DNA of 7,665 nucleotides from Pseudomonadales bacterium (GTDB taxonomy: Bacteria > Pseudomonadota > Gammaproteobacteria > Pseudomonadales > Pseudohongiellaceae). The position numbers and the translations under genes are program-made. Shown here piece by piece: positions 1 to 6,035 of the stretch. Every line of letters starts with the position of its first letter. Position 1 is the stretch's first letter. The notes below the pieces were generated by a model. The model did not search any database and was not told the DNA's origin. It worked only from the letters and a program-made list of their open reading frames with translations. The DNA lies in NCBI GenBank assembly GCA_022360535.1, contig JAKSCP010000473.1:1-7665 (forward strand). Direction: 5' to 3'.

Positions 1-714
1 GATCCTGATACGCCCAAACAGCCTGCGCAATCGTTGCATCAATTGACGAGGGTTTTCGGGGTCGTGAAAATCTATCTCAACCAATACCCGTTCCAAGTGC
101 GCATAGAAGTGCTCCACTTGTTCACCTGTTGCCCATTGCTGATCCCAAAACTCGGATAAGTCTTCTTCAGCTTGATCGGCCAGCTTCAGGCCTGCTTTAC
201 GCAATTCATAACACACCACCATAACGGCAGCCGCCAGATTGAGAGAGCTATAGTCCGGGTTAGCCGGAATCTGTACATGAAAGTGACAGAGCTGTAGCTC
301 TTCATTATTTAATCCAGAGTCTTCTCGACCAAACACCAGCGCAACTTTGTTGTCGCGAGTAGCAGCAACGGATTTCTCGCCGCAGCCCTGTGGATCCAGC
401 ATGGGCCAGGGAATACTGCGGCGTCTCGCGCTCGCACCGATAACCAATCCGCAATCGGCAACTGCTGCTTCGAGGGATTCGACCACTTGTGCCCGATCCA
501 AAAGGTCCACTGCCGAAGCCGCTCTTCCTACTGCAACACCACTGGGAAAGTCCTCCGGTTGCACCAGCACCAGGTGCTGTAAACCCATGTTCTTCATTGC
601 TCTGGCAGTGGCGCCGATGTTGCCTGGGTGCGACGTATTCACCAACACGATCTTGATGTTGGCAGCATCCCAAAGTGCTGGCTCACTGGCTAAATCTGCT
701 ACTTCTGAACTCAC
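1..714 (-). CDS. trmJ: tRNA (cytidine/uridine-32-2'-O)-methyltransferase TrmJ, 3' end outside window
   Basis: TrmJ transfers a methyl group from S-adenosylmethionine to the 2'-OH of residue 32 in the anticodon loop of certain tRNAs; it is a cytoplasmic SPOUT-class enzyme. The frame is open from a GTG at 714 to the window edge, giving 238 residues. The SPOUT domain is clear: an N-terminal NTSHPGNIGATARAMKNMG block (about 26-44), SARRRSIPWPMLDP in the middle, GREDSGLNNEEL (129-140) and SSLNLAAAV (156-164), the last two lining the knotted cofactor site. The C-terminal helical part ends at RLRRLFGRIRI, so by comparison with E. coli TrmJ only a short tail is missing. GTG is chosen because a GGAGG ribosome-binding site lies six bases upstream and no ATG fits. 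About 19 residues precede the conserved core, somewhat longer than in E. coli. It diverges from the suhB-like gene, as trmJ and suhB do in E. coli. Confidence 0.95.
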   Translation of the reverse strand, partial: MSSEVADLASEPALWDAANIKIVLVNTSHPGNIGATARAMKNMGLQHLVLVQPEDFPSGVAVGRAASAVDLLDRAQVVESLEAAVADCGLVIGASARRRSIPWPMLDPQGCGEKSVAATRDNKVALVFGREDSGLNNEELQLCHFHVQIPANPDYSSLNLAAAVMVVCYELRKAGLKLADQAEEDLSEFWDQQWATGEQVEHFYAHLERVLVEIDFHDPENPRQLMQRLRRLFGRIRI

Positions 715-720
715 TATAAT

Positions 721-725
721 CCTCC
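721..725 (-). promoter_or_regulatory. Ribosome-binding site fixing the GTG start of trmJ
   Basis: A full GGAGG is read on the minus strand (CCTCC on plus), six bases before the GTG at 714-712. Its strength and spacing decide in favour of this non-ATG start. Confidence 0.8.
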
Positions 726-738
726 AACTTCTACGCTC

Positions 739-747
739 AGTATATCA
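739..747 (-). promoter_or_regulatory. Extended -10 promoter for trmJ
   Basis: The minus strand reads TGATATACT, an extended -10 (TGn plus TATACT, one mismatch to TATAAT). No good -35 lies 16-18 bases upstream, as is usual for extended -10 promoters. Transcription would start near 732, giving a leader of about 18 bases that contains the GGAGG. A dyad TCAGT-N6-ACTGA (745-760) overlaps its upstream edge and could be an operator, but this is unproven. Confidence 0.5.
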
Positions 748-789
748 GTTCAGTTACTGAGGCTGGATTTAGCCCGTACTGACCGAGTC

Positions 790-798
790 TGCTATCAT
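790..798 (+). promoter_or_regulatory. Extended -10 promoter for the suhB-like gene
   Basis: TGCTATCAT is an extended -10 (TGn plus TATCAT, one mismatch). No convincing -35 box is seen at the proper distance. Transcription would start near 805, leaving a leader of about 40 bases before the ATG at 847. It lies back to back with the trmJ promoter about 45 bases away. Confidence 0.45.
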
Positions 799-846
799 GG
801 CGCCCCGCCGGAAACAGCCATCACCAGAGAAGTAGAATTCACCCCA

Positions 847-1623
847 ATGCATCCGATGCTCAACATTGCCCTACGTGCTGCCAGAGATGCAGCGGAAGCC
901 CTAGCCCACAAAACCGAACGTCTGGATCGCGTTGCCGTCATCGATAGCTCTCCTGAATCGTTTCTTACTTCAGCAGATCAGGAAAGCGACAAGACGCTGA
1001 TTTATCACATTCAAAAAGCCTTCCCTAAGCATTCGATTCATTCACGGGTTTCCGGGGTCCATGAAGGTGACGCCGACGAACCAATTTGGCTGATCGATCC
1101 CCTGGTCGGCAGTTTAAATTTCGCGAAGGGTTATGCACGGTTTGGAGTGGCTATCGCGATTCGCAACAAGGGCAACATTGAGCATGGGCTGGTCATCAAT
1201 CCTATGCAGCACGACGAATTTAGCGCCAGCCGAGGTGCCGGTGCGCAACTCAATTCTCGCCGTATACGGGTCGGCAGCGAAGAATTGGAAAGCAGCCTGA
1301 TTGGCCTGGATTCAACCAACAGCGGCGATCAAAACTTCATCGAATTGCAGTCCACCTTACTGAAAGCAGGAGCCATTCCCAGAATCGGCGGTTGCAGTAC
1401 CCTGGACGTGGTGGATACGGCCTGCGACCGACTACAGGGCGGCTGGTGCCGCAGGACTGACGACGTGAGCATTGCTGCAGCCAATTTGGTGCTATTGGAG
1501 GCTGGCGGTCTGCTGGGTACGGAAAGTGGCAATCCAAAACTAGATTCAGGTGAGGAACAGCTATTTGGGACCGCCAAAATCTTCAAGCAACTGGTCAAGA
1601 TACGTATGCGTTCAGCGCAGTGA
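847..1623 (+). CDS. suhB: SuhB-like inositol monophosphatase family protein with degenerate active site
   Basis: SuhB is a Mg2+-dependent inositol-1-phosphatase that in E. coli also joins the Nus factors in the rRNA transcription antitermination complex. The start is supported by MHPMLNIALRAAR, almost identical to the E. coli N-terminus, although the ribosome-binding site is weak. The 258 residues (E. coli 267) match SuhB in order: SADQ near 42, WLIDPLVGSLNF (81-92), RGAGAQLN (129-136), STLDVVDTA (184-192) and LLEAGG (216-221). Compared with E. coli from memory, with no gaps across these blocks, metal ligand Glu67 is Arg67, its neighbour Glu68 is Val68, Asp84 is kept, Asp87 is Val87, and Asp212 of the PWDFAAG motif is Ser208. 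Phosphatase activity is therefore unlikely. The frame is intact and the rest of the fold is conserved, so it does not look like a decaying pseudogene. I infer a purely structural, probably transcription-related role. It could instead be a paralogue, with a true SuhB elsewhere. The weak spot of the symbol is function, not family. Confidence 0.82.
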   Translation: MHPMLNIALRAARDAAEALAHKTERLDRVAVIDSSPESFLTSADQESDKTLIYHIQKAFPKHSIHSRVSGVHEGDADEPIWLIDPLVGSLNFAKGYARFGVAIAIRNKGNIEHGLVINPMQHDEFSASRGAGAQLNSRRIRVGSEELESSLIGLDSTNSGDQNFIELQSTLLKAGAIPRIGGCSTLDVVDTACDRLQGGWCRRTDDVSIAAANLVLLEAGGLLGTESGNPKLDSGEEQLFGTAKIFKQLVKIRMRSAQ

Positions 1624-1717
1624 TTGCAACTTTATGTGACGACTAAGAATCACTTGAATAGATAAGGTATAGTCACTGCTCTTATTAGGTAATCGGCCTA
1701 CGGGTTTGCAACGTAGT

Positions 1718-1746
1718 CCGCTTAAGATCAGCATTAAATCAAGCGG
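1718..1746 (+). promoter_or_regulatory. Inverted repeat in the leader of the MATE gene
   Basis: CCGCTT (1718-1723) and AAGCGG (1741-1746) form a perfect 6-bp inverted repeat with a 17-base loop, ending 15 bases before the ATG at 1762. Its right arm shares two bases with the likely ribosome-binding site GGAAAG (1745-1750). A second, smaller dyad, CTACG-N9-CGTAG, lies at 1698-1716. They could be an operator or leader structure controlling efflux expression. The rest of the 138-bp gap shows a TATAGT -10-like hexamer (1668-1673) without a fitting -35, and no clear terminator for the preceding gene. Confidence 0.35.
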
Positions 1747-1761
1747 AAAGAATCAAACTTA

Positions 1762-3135
1762 ATGACCCAGCAAACCAAGAATCCAAGCCAGAATCTGGTT
1801 GAAGGGTCCATCAAAGATTCGCTAGTACGCATGACACTGCCCATGATCGTGGGCATGATCATGTTGTTTACTTTCAGTCTGGTAGACACCTGGTTTATCA
1901 GTTTTCTTGGCACCGAAGCGCTCACCGCTATCAGCTTCACCTTCCCCGTCACCTTTACTGTCATGAGCCTGGCCATTGGTCTCGGCATCGGCGCTTCTGC
2001 AGTGGTGGCAAAATGCCTGGGCCGGTCTGAACTCGAAAAAGCGAAAGAAGCGGCTACCGTCATCAACTATATCTCCATGGCTCTGGCGATCCTGGTAGCT
2101 GGTGTGCTCTGGCTATTCATGGACCAGATATTCGCCCTGATGGGGGCAAGCCAACAACTGATGGTGCCAATTAGGGAATACATGGCAGTCTGGTTTCCTG
2201 GCAGTGTGCTGGTGGTCTGTATCATGAGCGGCAATAGCGTTTTGCGTGCCTGCGGCAATACCAAAACGCCGAGCATTCTCATGGCCACTGCGGGACTGTT
2301 GAATGCGATCCTGGATCCGTTGCTGATCTTTGGACCTGGACCTTTTCCTGAACTGGGTATTGCCGGCGCCGCCTGGGCGACTGTCATCGCCTGGTCGATC
2401 GGTTTCTTCTATCTGGTTTACTTATTGGTGGTAAAACTGGAAATGGTCAGTCCCCATATTCCCGCCAAGGAAGTCTTTGCTACCTCCGGGCGAGACATGC
2501 TGCGTATCGGCATACCCGCCGCTGGGGCAAACATGATGACCCCTCTGGCCGCTGGCATCATGACCAGGATCGCTGCTGGCTTTGGGGACACTGCGGTCGC
2601 GGCGTTTGGCGTGGGGGCCCGTATAGAACCCATTGCCACCCTCCTGGTCCTGGCCATGTCGTCCTCTTTGCCGCCATTGATCAGCCAGAATTTTGGTGCC
2701 AACAGAATGGACCGGGTGGAAGAGGCTTATCGCATGGCGACTCGCTTCATTATGGTTTGGCAACTTGGCGTTTACGTCTTGCTGGCGGCAGGAGCTGGCT
2801 TAATCGCTGGGGTATTCTCCCAGGACCCCGAAGTGGTAGCGGCGATCCGGTTGTTTGTCTGGATTATGCCTTTGGGCTACGGGTTGCAGGGCATCATTAT
2901 TCTTAGCAACTCTTCACTAAATGCGCTGCATAAACCACTCTCCGCGCTTTATCTCAGCATTGCCCGATTCTTCGTGTTTTATGTGCCCTTGGCCTACATG
3001 GGAAGTGTGTACTTTGGCCTGTTTGGATTCTTCGCAGGTGCTGTCTGCGGAAACTTCTTAATGGCCATGATTTCCTGGCGCACAGTAAATCGGGCGCTAG
3101 GTGGCGAACAGACTTTACAGGAAAATGCCGCTTGA
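1762..3135 (+). CDS. MATE family cation-coupled multidrug efflux transporter
   Basis: This is an inner-membrane antiporter of the multidrug and toxic compound extrusion family, expelling organic cations or other drugs in exchange for Na+ or H+; the true substrate cannot be read from sequence. The 457 residues are the usual length for twelve membrane helices in two homologous six-helix halves. The first helix carries the acidic residue Asp42 in LVDTWF, and the family signature RACGNTKTP is at 162-170. NAILDPLLIFG (181-191) contains the second conserved acidic residue, Asp185. The second half opens near 250 with IGIPAAGANMM and includes SLPPLISQNFGA (302-313), the counterpart of the ASAVVAKCLG block near 78-87. 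The N-terminal half, with VEGSI before the first helix, resembles the NorM/DinF-type bacterial group. It reads in the same direction as the suhB-like gene, but 138 bp away, so it is probably a separate unit. It meets the radical SAM gene tail to tail one base after its TGA. Confidence 0.93.
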   Translation: MTQQTKNPSQNLVEGSIKDSLVRMTLPMIVGMIMLFTFSLVDTWFISFLGTEALTAISFTFPVTFTVMSLAIGLGIGASAVVAKCLGRSELEKAKEAATVINYISMALAILVAGVLWLFMDQIFALMGASQQLMVPIREYMAVWFPGSVLVVCIMSGNSVLRACGNTKTPSILMATAGLLNAILDPLLIFGPGPFPELGIAGAAWATVIAWSIGFFYLVYLLVVKLEMVSPHIPAKEVFATSGRDMLRIGIPAAGANMMTPLAAGIMTRIAAGFGDTAVAAFGVGARIEPIATLLVLAMSSSLPPLISQNFGANRMDRVEEAYRMATRFIMVWQLGVYVLLAAGAGLIAGVFSQDPEVVAAIRLFVWIMPLGYGLQGIIILSNSSLNALHKPLSALYLSIARFFVFYVPLAYMGSVYFGLFGFFAGAVCGNFLMAMISWRTVNRALGGEQTLQENAA

Positions 3136-3144
3136 GTTAGCGGC
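3127..3144. terminator. Shared hairpin across both stop codons of convergent genes
   Basis: GCCGCT (3127-3132), a six-base loop TGAGTT and AGCGGC (3139-3144) form a perfect 6-bp GC-rich stem. The loop holds the TGA of the MATE gene and most of the TAA of the radical SAM gene. Read on the minus strand the stem is followed by ATTTTC, a short U-tract, so it could terminate the radical SAM transcript. On the plus strand no U-tract follows, so termination of the MATE transcript there would be weak. Confidence 0.5.
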
Positions 3145-4777
3145 TGAAGAAGTTTCGCACCGTCGTCATCAATCCCCCTTGCTTGACACCAGCGGCTGGA
3201 TCAAACACTTCTGGAGAAATTTCAGATTCGATAGCGGTGTTCGATGTCGCCTCTTCAGTTTCTTCTGTTAGTGAAAAACTCTTGTCCTCAACGGTGGCAA
3301 CTTCAGCGCCATTCTCGTCGTCACTGTAGGTAAGGCGATTGTTTCGCTCCTGAAAGGCGAGCATCTCCAAACAAATCTCATTGTACTCATCTTGAGTGAG
3401 CAACTCTGGCATCTCTTTCATGTTCAAGGTGAACTGGCGGTCATTGGCTGCAGATAAGTAGTGAAGATTCTTTTTATGAGTAAGCAATAAGCCCTCATCT
3501 TTCGCGATGTTGTAGAGCGGCGTGCCTCGCAGAGGGATGTAAGGAAAGAAGAAAAAATGTTCCGGCGCAATACGCTGATTCAGTTTCAGGGTTTCTCGCA
3601 TATTGTCTGCTGTTTCCAACGGCATACCGACAATATTGAATGTAAGACGATTGATGCCCGCCTTCTTGCAGTTGTCTGCCGCATCGATGACCTGTTGGTT
3701 CTTCATCTTTCTTCCCAACATACGTCCACGATACTCTTCATCACCGCTTTCGATACCAAACCAAATGGTGTGACAACCTGCCTCGGCAGCCGTCTTACAA
3801 AATTCCTCGTTCATTACTTCGACGCGGGAATTGATAGAAAAAGGCAGACCGATACGGTCTTTGTAAATCTCAAAGAAGGCGCGAACGAACTTTAAGTTAG
3901 AGAGAAACAGTTCATCCCAAAATTCGAAATAACCGACACCGTATAGATCACGCAGTCGCTCAAGTTCCTGCACCATTGCTTCCGGTTCGTACTTGCGCAG
4001 GAAGGTTTTTTTGCTACGCCAACCCTCCAGGATCGGTGTGTTACAACAATAGGTACAGCGGTAAGGACAGCCGCGGCCTGTCATCACTGGCAGGACTAAC
4101 TTGCCCTTGGGACCGAATATTGAGGAGTTGACGTCTTTGAAGCCGTCTTCTTTGGAAAAGATGTCGTAATCAGGAAAAGGCAATGCCTGCAGGTCACCGA
4201 TCTGATGGGCCTCGGTTTCATACACCTCACCGTCGATGAGTTTCTCCCACATACCATCTGCAGGACCATCTTTCGTTCCCAGCAGGTGTTGCACCATATT
4301 GCCAATGGCATACTCGCCGTCACCCACACAAATGTAATCGATGTTTGGATTTTCGATTGTTTGTTCCTGAGACAACATGGCCTGATAGCCACCGATTAGA
4401 ATCGGCAAATCCGGCATCAGTTTTTTCAGTTCGGCGAAATAGGGCTCCATGGGAAACCAGTGAGGGCTCATGATGGAGAAAGCAATCAGGTCCGCGTCCA
4501 TTGCCTGGATGGTCCTGGCGTAATTCTCAGGAGAATACTGTTCAGCATCGCGAAGGATAAGCACCGGTTCCAACATGACTTCCACATCAGGAAAGTCTCG
4601 CTTCAGGTAAGCCGACATGCTGGCAATCGGCATGGCGATTTCATTGCCGTCGGGCGAGTAAAAAGAAAACACCAGACGCAGCTTCTTGCGTTTTACTGAG
4701 CCAAAGAAACGGGATTTATGCTGGGGGTATACCGGCCGCTCGGTGCTGGCGGCAATAACATCTGCTTTCGAATTCAT
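3137..4777 (-). CDS. B12-binding domain radical SAM protein of unknown substrate
   Basis: The architecture is that of class B, cobalamin-dependent radical SAM enzymes, many of which methylate unactivated carbons; a few catalyse other rearrangements. Residues about 33-165 resemble the Rossmann-like B12-binding domain (LRLVFSFYSPDG, then DADLIAFSIMS, PILIGGYQAM, DYICVGDGE). The canonical DxHxxG cobalamin ligand motif is not visible. The radical SAM core begins at about 227 with CPYRCTYC (237-244), the CxxxCxxC cluster motif. It continues through the FWDELFL block (286-292), GIESGDEEYRGRMLGRK (341-357) and NIVGMPLET (381-389). The segment after about 482 is acidic, low in complexity and probably disordered, and the protein ends with a short basic-aromatic TTVRNFFSR. 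At 546 residues the length suits the class. An AGGAAA five bases before the ATG supports the start. Neighbours do not name a substrate: a MATE transporter converges and a nitroreductase operon diverges. A B12-independent or cobalamin base-off role remains possible. Confidence 0.88.
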   Translation of the reverse strand: MNSKADVIAASTERPVYPQHKSRFFGSVKRKKLRLVFSFYSPDGNEIAMPIASMSAYLKRDFPDVEVMLEPVLILRDAEQYSPENYARTIQAMDADLIAFSIMSPHWFPMEPYFAELKKLMPDLPILIGGYQAMLSQEQTIENPNIDYICVGDGEYAIGNMVQHLLGTKDGPADGMWEKLIDGEVYETEAHQIGDLQALPFPDYDIFSKEDGFKDVNSSIFGPKGKLVLPVMTGRGCPYRCTYCCNTPILEGWRSKKTFLRKYEPEAMVQELERLRDLYGVGYFEFWDELFLSNLKFVRAFFEIYKDRIGLPFSINSRVEVMNEEFCKTAAEAGCHTIWFGIESGDEEYRGRMLGRKMKNQQVIDAADNCKKAGINRLTFNIVGMPLETADNMRETLKLNQRIAPEHFFFFPYIPLRGTPLYNIAKDEGLLLTHKKNLHYLSAANDRQFTLNMKEMPELLTQDEYNEICLEMLAFQERNNRLTYSDDENGAEVATVEDKSFSLTEETEEATSNTAIESEISPEVFDPAAGVKQGGLMTTVRNFFSR

Positions 4778-4812
4778 GCAGGTTTCCTGTTACGTTGGCT
4801 GCGTCTTGTGGG

Positions 4813-4839
4813 GGCAGATTCGCGGAATTGGCGAATGCC
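4813..4839 (-). promoter_or_regulatory. Hairpin in the 5' leader of the radical SAM gene
   Basis: ATTCGC (4818-4823) and GCGAAT (4831-4836) pair perfectly around a seven-base loop. After a two-base bulge the stem continues with GGC (4813-4815) pairing to GCC (4837-4839). It lies within the roughly 93-base leader predicted from the promoter at 4877-4905 and ends about 35 bases before the ATG. It may be a leader structure or an operator. It does not look like a cobalamin or SAM riboswitch, being too short and lacking their conserved boxes. Confidence 0.35.
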
Positions 4840-4876
4840 TGCTGTCAGTTCATTGATATCGACTGCGAAGGCAGAA

Positions 4877-4905
4877 AGTATACCATCATTGAGAGCGTAG
4901 TTTCA
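4877..4905 (-). promoter_or_regulatory. Sigma-70-type promoter for the radical SAM gene
   Basis: On the minus strand a TGAAAC -35-like hexamer (4905-4900) is separated by 17 bases from TATACT (4882-4877). A TG one base before the -10 makes it an extended -10 as well. Transcription would start near 4870. Confidence 0.55.
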
Positions 4906-4969
4906 CAATCGAATATCAGCATAAAACCCTTGTAAAACCTGTGGTTACTGGCGCACCTCGGTTACAGAT

Positions 4970-4997
4970 TTCACTTCTATGACCGGATTACTATATG
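4970..4997 (+). promoter_or_regulatory. Weak candidate promoter for the nitroreductase operon
   Basis: TTCACT (4970-4975), a 16-base spacer and TATATG (4992-4997) make a modest sigma-70 match, about 60 bases before the TTG start. A further TATAG-like hexamer at 5031-5036 lacks a -35. Upstream, TAAAACC occurs twice, at 4922-4928 and 4933-4939, eleven bases apart. This region diverges from the radical SAM promoter. Confidence 0.3.
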
Positions 4998-5045
4998 CTC
5001 TGCAGCCATCTAAGCCAGAACCCGATGCTCTTATAGCACCCGTAC

Positions 5046-5053
5046 AGGAAAGA
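5046..5053 (+). promoter_or_regulatory. Ribosome-binding site supporting the TTG start at 5059
   Basis: AGGAAAGA lies five bases before the TTG at 5059-5061. No ATG or GTG in frame competes near the conserved N-terminus of the nitroreductase, so this site decides the start. Confidence 0.7.
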
Positions 5054-5058
5054 AGTAA

Positions 5059-5613
5059 TTGGACGCCTTAACCGCTCTGCACACCCGCACATCCTCGCCT
5101 CGCTTGTCGGAACCAGCGCCCAGTGGCACCGTCTTGGAGAACATCTACAAGGCTGCGTTCAGAGCTGCAGACCATGGCTTGTTACAGCCCTGGCGTTTTC
5201 TTGAAGTTCGGGGAGATGCCCGCGCTCGACTCGGCGATCTATTGGTCACAGCTGCTCTGTCCGATGACCCGGAGCTATCCGAAGCTCAGCAAGAAAAAAT
5301 TCGCTGTAAACCAAGCCGAGCCCCGCTATTGATCATCACCATAGCGTCCAAAAAGGATCATCCTAAAGTGCCTGAATTTGAACAGGATCTCTCCGCGGCA
5401 GCAGCGACCCAGAATATGCTCATCGCCTGCCATGCGCAGGGGGTGGGTGTGATGTGGCGTACGGGTGCGCTGGCCTACCACCCAATCGTAAAGGAAGGCC
5501 TGGGCCTGCAGGCACACGAAAAAATCATTGGCATACTCTATCTTGGCACCCATGAAGGGCCTACTCGAACACTCAGTACGCCCAATCTGTCGGATTTCGT
5601 TCAGGACTGGTAA
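5059..5613 (+). CDS. ydjA: YdjA-like NAD(P)H nitroreductase (FMN)
   Basis: This is a minimal FMN-dependent nitroreductase of the YdjA type, a homodimeric cytoplasmic flavoprotein that reduces nitro compounds or quinone-like substrates with NAD(P)H in vitro; its natural substrate is unknown. The 184 residues match the E. coli protein (183) throughout. They include MDAL at the N-terminus, RTSSPRLSEPAPSG (10-23) for FMN phosphate binding, RAADHGLLQPWRF (35-47), KVPEFEQDLSA (103-113), WRTGALAYHP (133-142) and IGILYLGTHEG (157-167). The MDAL match, together with a well-placed AGGAAAGA, fixes the unusual TTG start. Family members usually have APDH where this protein has AADH. It is the first gene of a likely three-gene operon: only two bases separate its TAA from the next ATG. 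Confidence 0.92.
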   Translation: MDALTALHTRTSSPRLSEPAPSGTVLENIYKAAFRAADHGLLQPWRFLEVRGDARARLGDLLVTAALSDDPELSEAQQEKIRCKPSRAPLLIITIASKKDHPKVPEFEQDLSAAAATQNMLIACHAQGVGVMWRTGALAYHPIVKEGLGLQAHEKIIGILYLGTHEGPTRTLSTPNLSDFVQDW

Positions 5614-5615
5614 CC

Positions 5616-6020
5616 ATGGCAAGTCGCAGTATCGACATGCAATGTTGGAAGTGCGGTAAAGAACTGAAGCACTTGCTATTGCCATTCTCCCGTTATGAAG
5701 AATGCAACTATTGCAAAGCAGACCTGCATGCCTGCGTCGCTTGCAAGCATTACGACCCCAATGTGTCTGATGGCTGCCGTGAAGATCGCGCGGATTTCAT
5801 TCTCGATAAAGACAAAGCGAACTTCTGCGACTATTTCAAGGTCAACACCAAAGCCTACAAAAAACAGGATAATGCAGAAGCCAAGGCGGCTCGCGCCAAG
5901 CTGGCCGAACTGTTCGGTGAAGAATTACCTGAAGAAGACGCTGAAGAGGAAGCAAGCACTCCTCAATCTGAAGCCGATCGCGCGCTAGCCGAATTGAAGC
6001 GACTATTCGGTGACGACTGA
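5616..6020 (+). CDS. Small eight-cysteine putative zinc-binding protein, function unknown
   Basis: I do not recognise a characterised homologue. The 134-residue protein has eight cysteines at 10, 13, 30, 33, 40, 43, 54 and 71. The first six form three CxxC pairs (CWKC, CNYC, CVAC) and the last two sit in DGCRE and ANFCDYF. This suggests two zinc sites, or one zinc ribbon plus a second metal or redox site. The motifs CKHYDPN and DKDKANFCDYF look family-conserved. After about 75 the chain becomes helical and charged, with a very acidic stretch (GEELPEEDAEEEAS, about 105-118) and a terminal helix ALAELKRLFGDD. There is no signal peptide or membrane segment, so it is probably cytoplasmic. The ATG at 5616 is preferred over the in-frame ATG at 5637 because AGGA lies upstream of the first and nothing suitable precedes the second. 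It starts two bases after the nitroreductase stop, suggesting translational coupling. A role as an adaptor or a metal- or redox-responsive partner would be speculation. Confidence 0.8.
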   Translation: MASRSIDMQCWKCGKELKHLLLPFSRYEECNYCKADLHACVACKHYDPNVSDGCREDRADFILDKDKANFCDYFKVNTKAYKKQDNAEAKAARAKLAELFGEELPEEDAEEEASTPQSEADRALAELKRLFGDD

Positions 6021-6035
6021 CCAGAACAACGAGTA

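Noticed and set aside
305..760. Long open frames on both strands (minus 305-673, plus 347-760)
   Set aside because: They overlap the trmJ frame, which has clear SPOUT motifs and a good ribosome-binding site. Their translations are arginine-, serine- or cysteine-rich shadow sequence without any recognisable motif.
847..1623. The suhB-like gene as a pseudogene
   Set aside because: The frame is uninterrupted at nearly full length, the start and most fold-defining blocks are conserved, and changes are concentrated in catalytic positions. This fits altered function better than decay.
4718..4900. Open frame of 60 codons on the plus strand
   Set aside because: It is antisense to the start of the radical SAM gene and its leader, with no ribosome-binding site or recognisable protein features.
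4778..5058. Cobalamin or SAM riboswitch upstream of the B12 radical SAM gene
   Set aside because: The leader is about 93 bases with one simple hairpin. I could not find the conserved boxes or multi-stem layout of those riboswitch classes.
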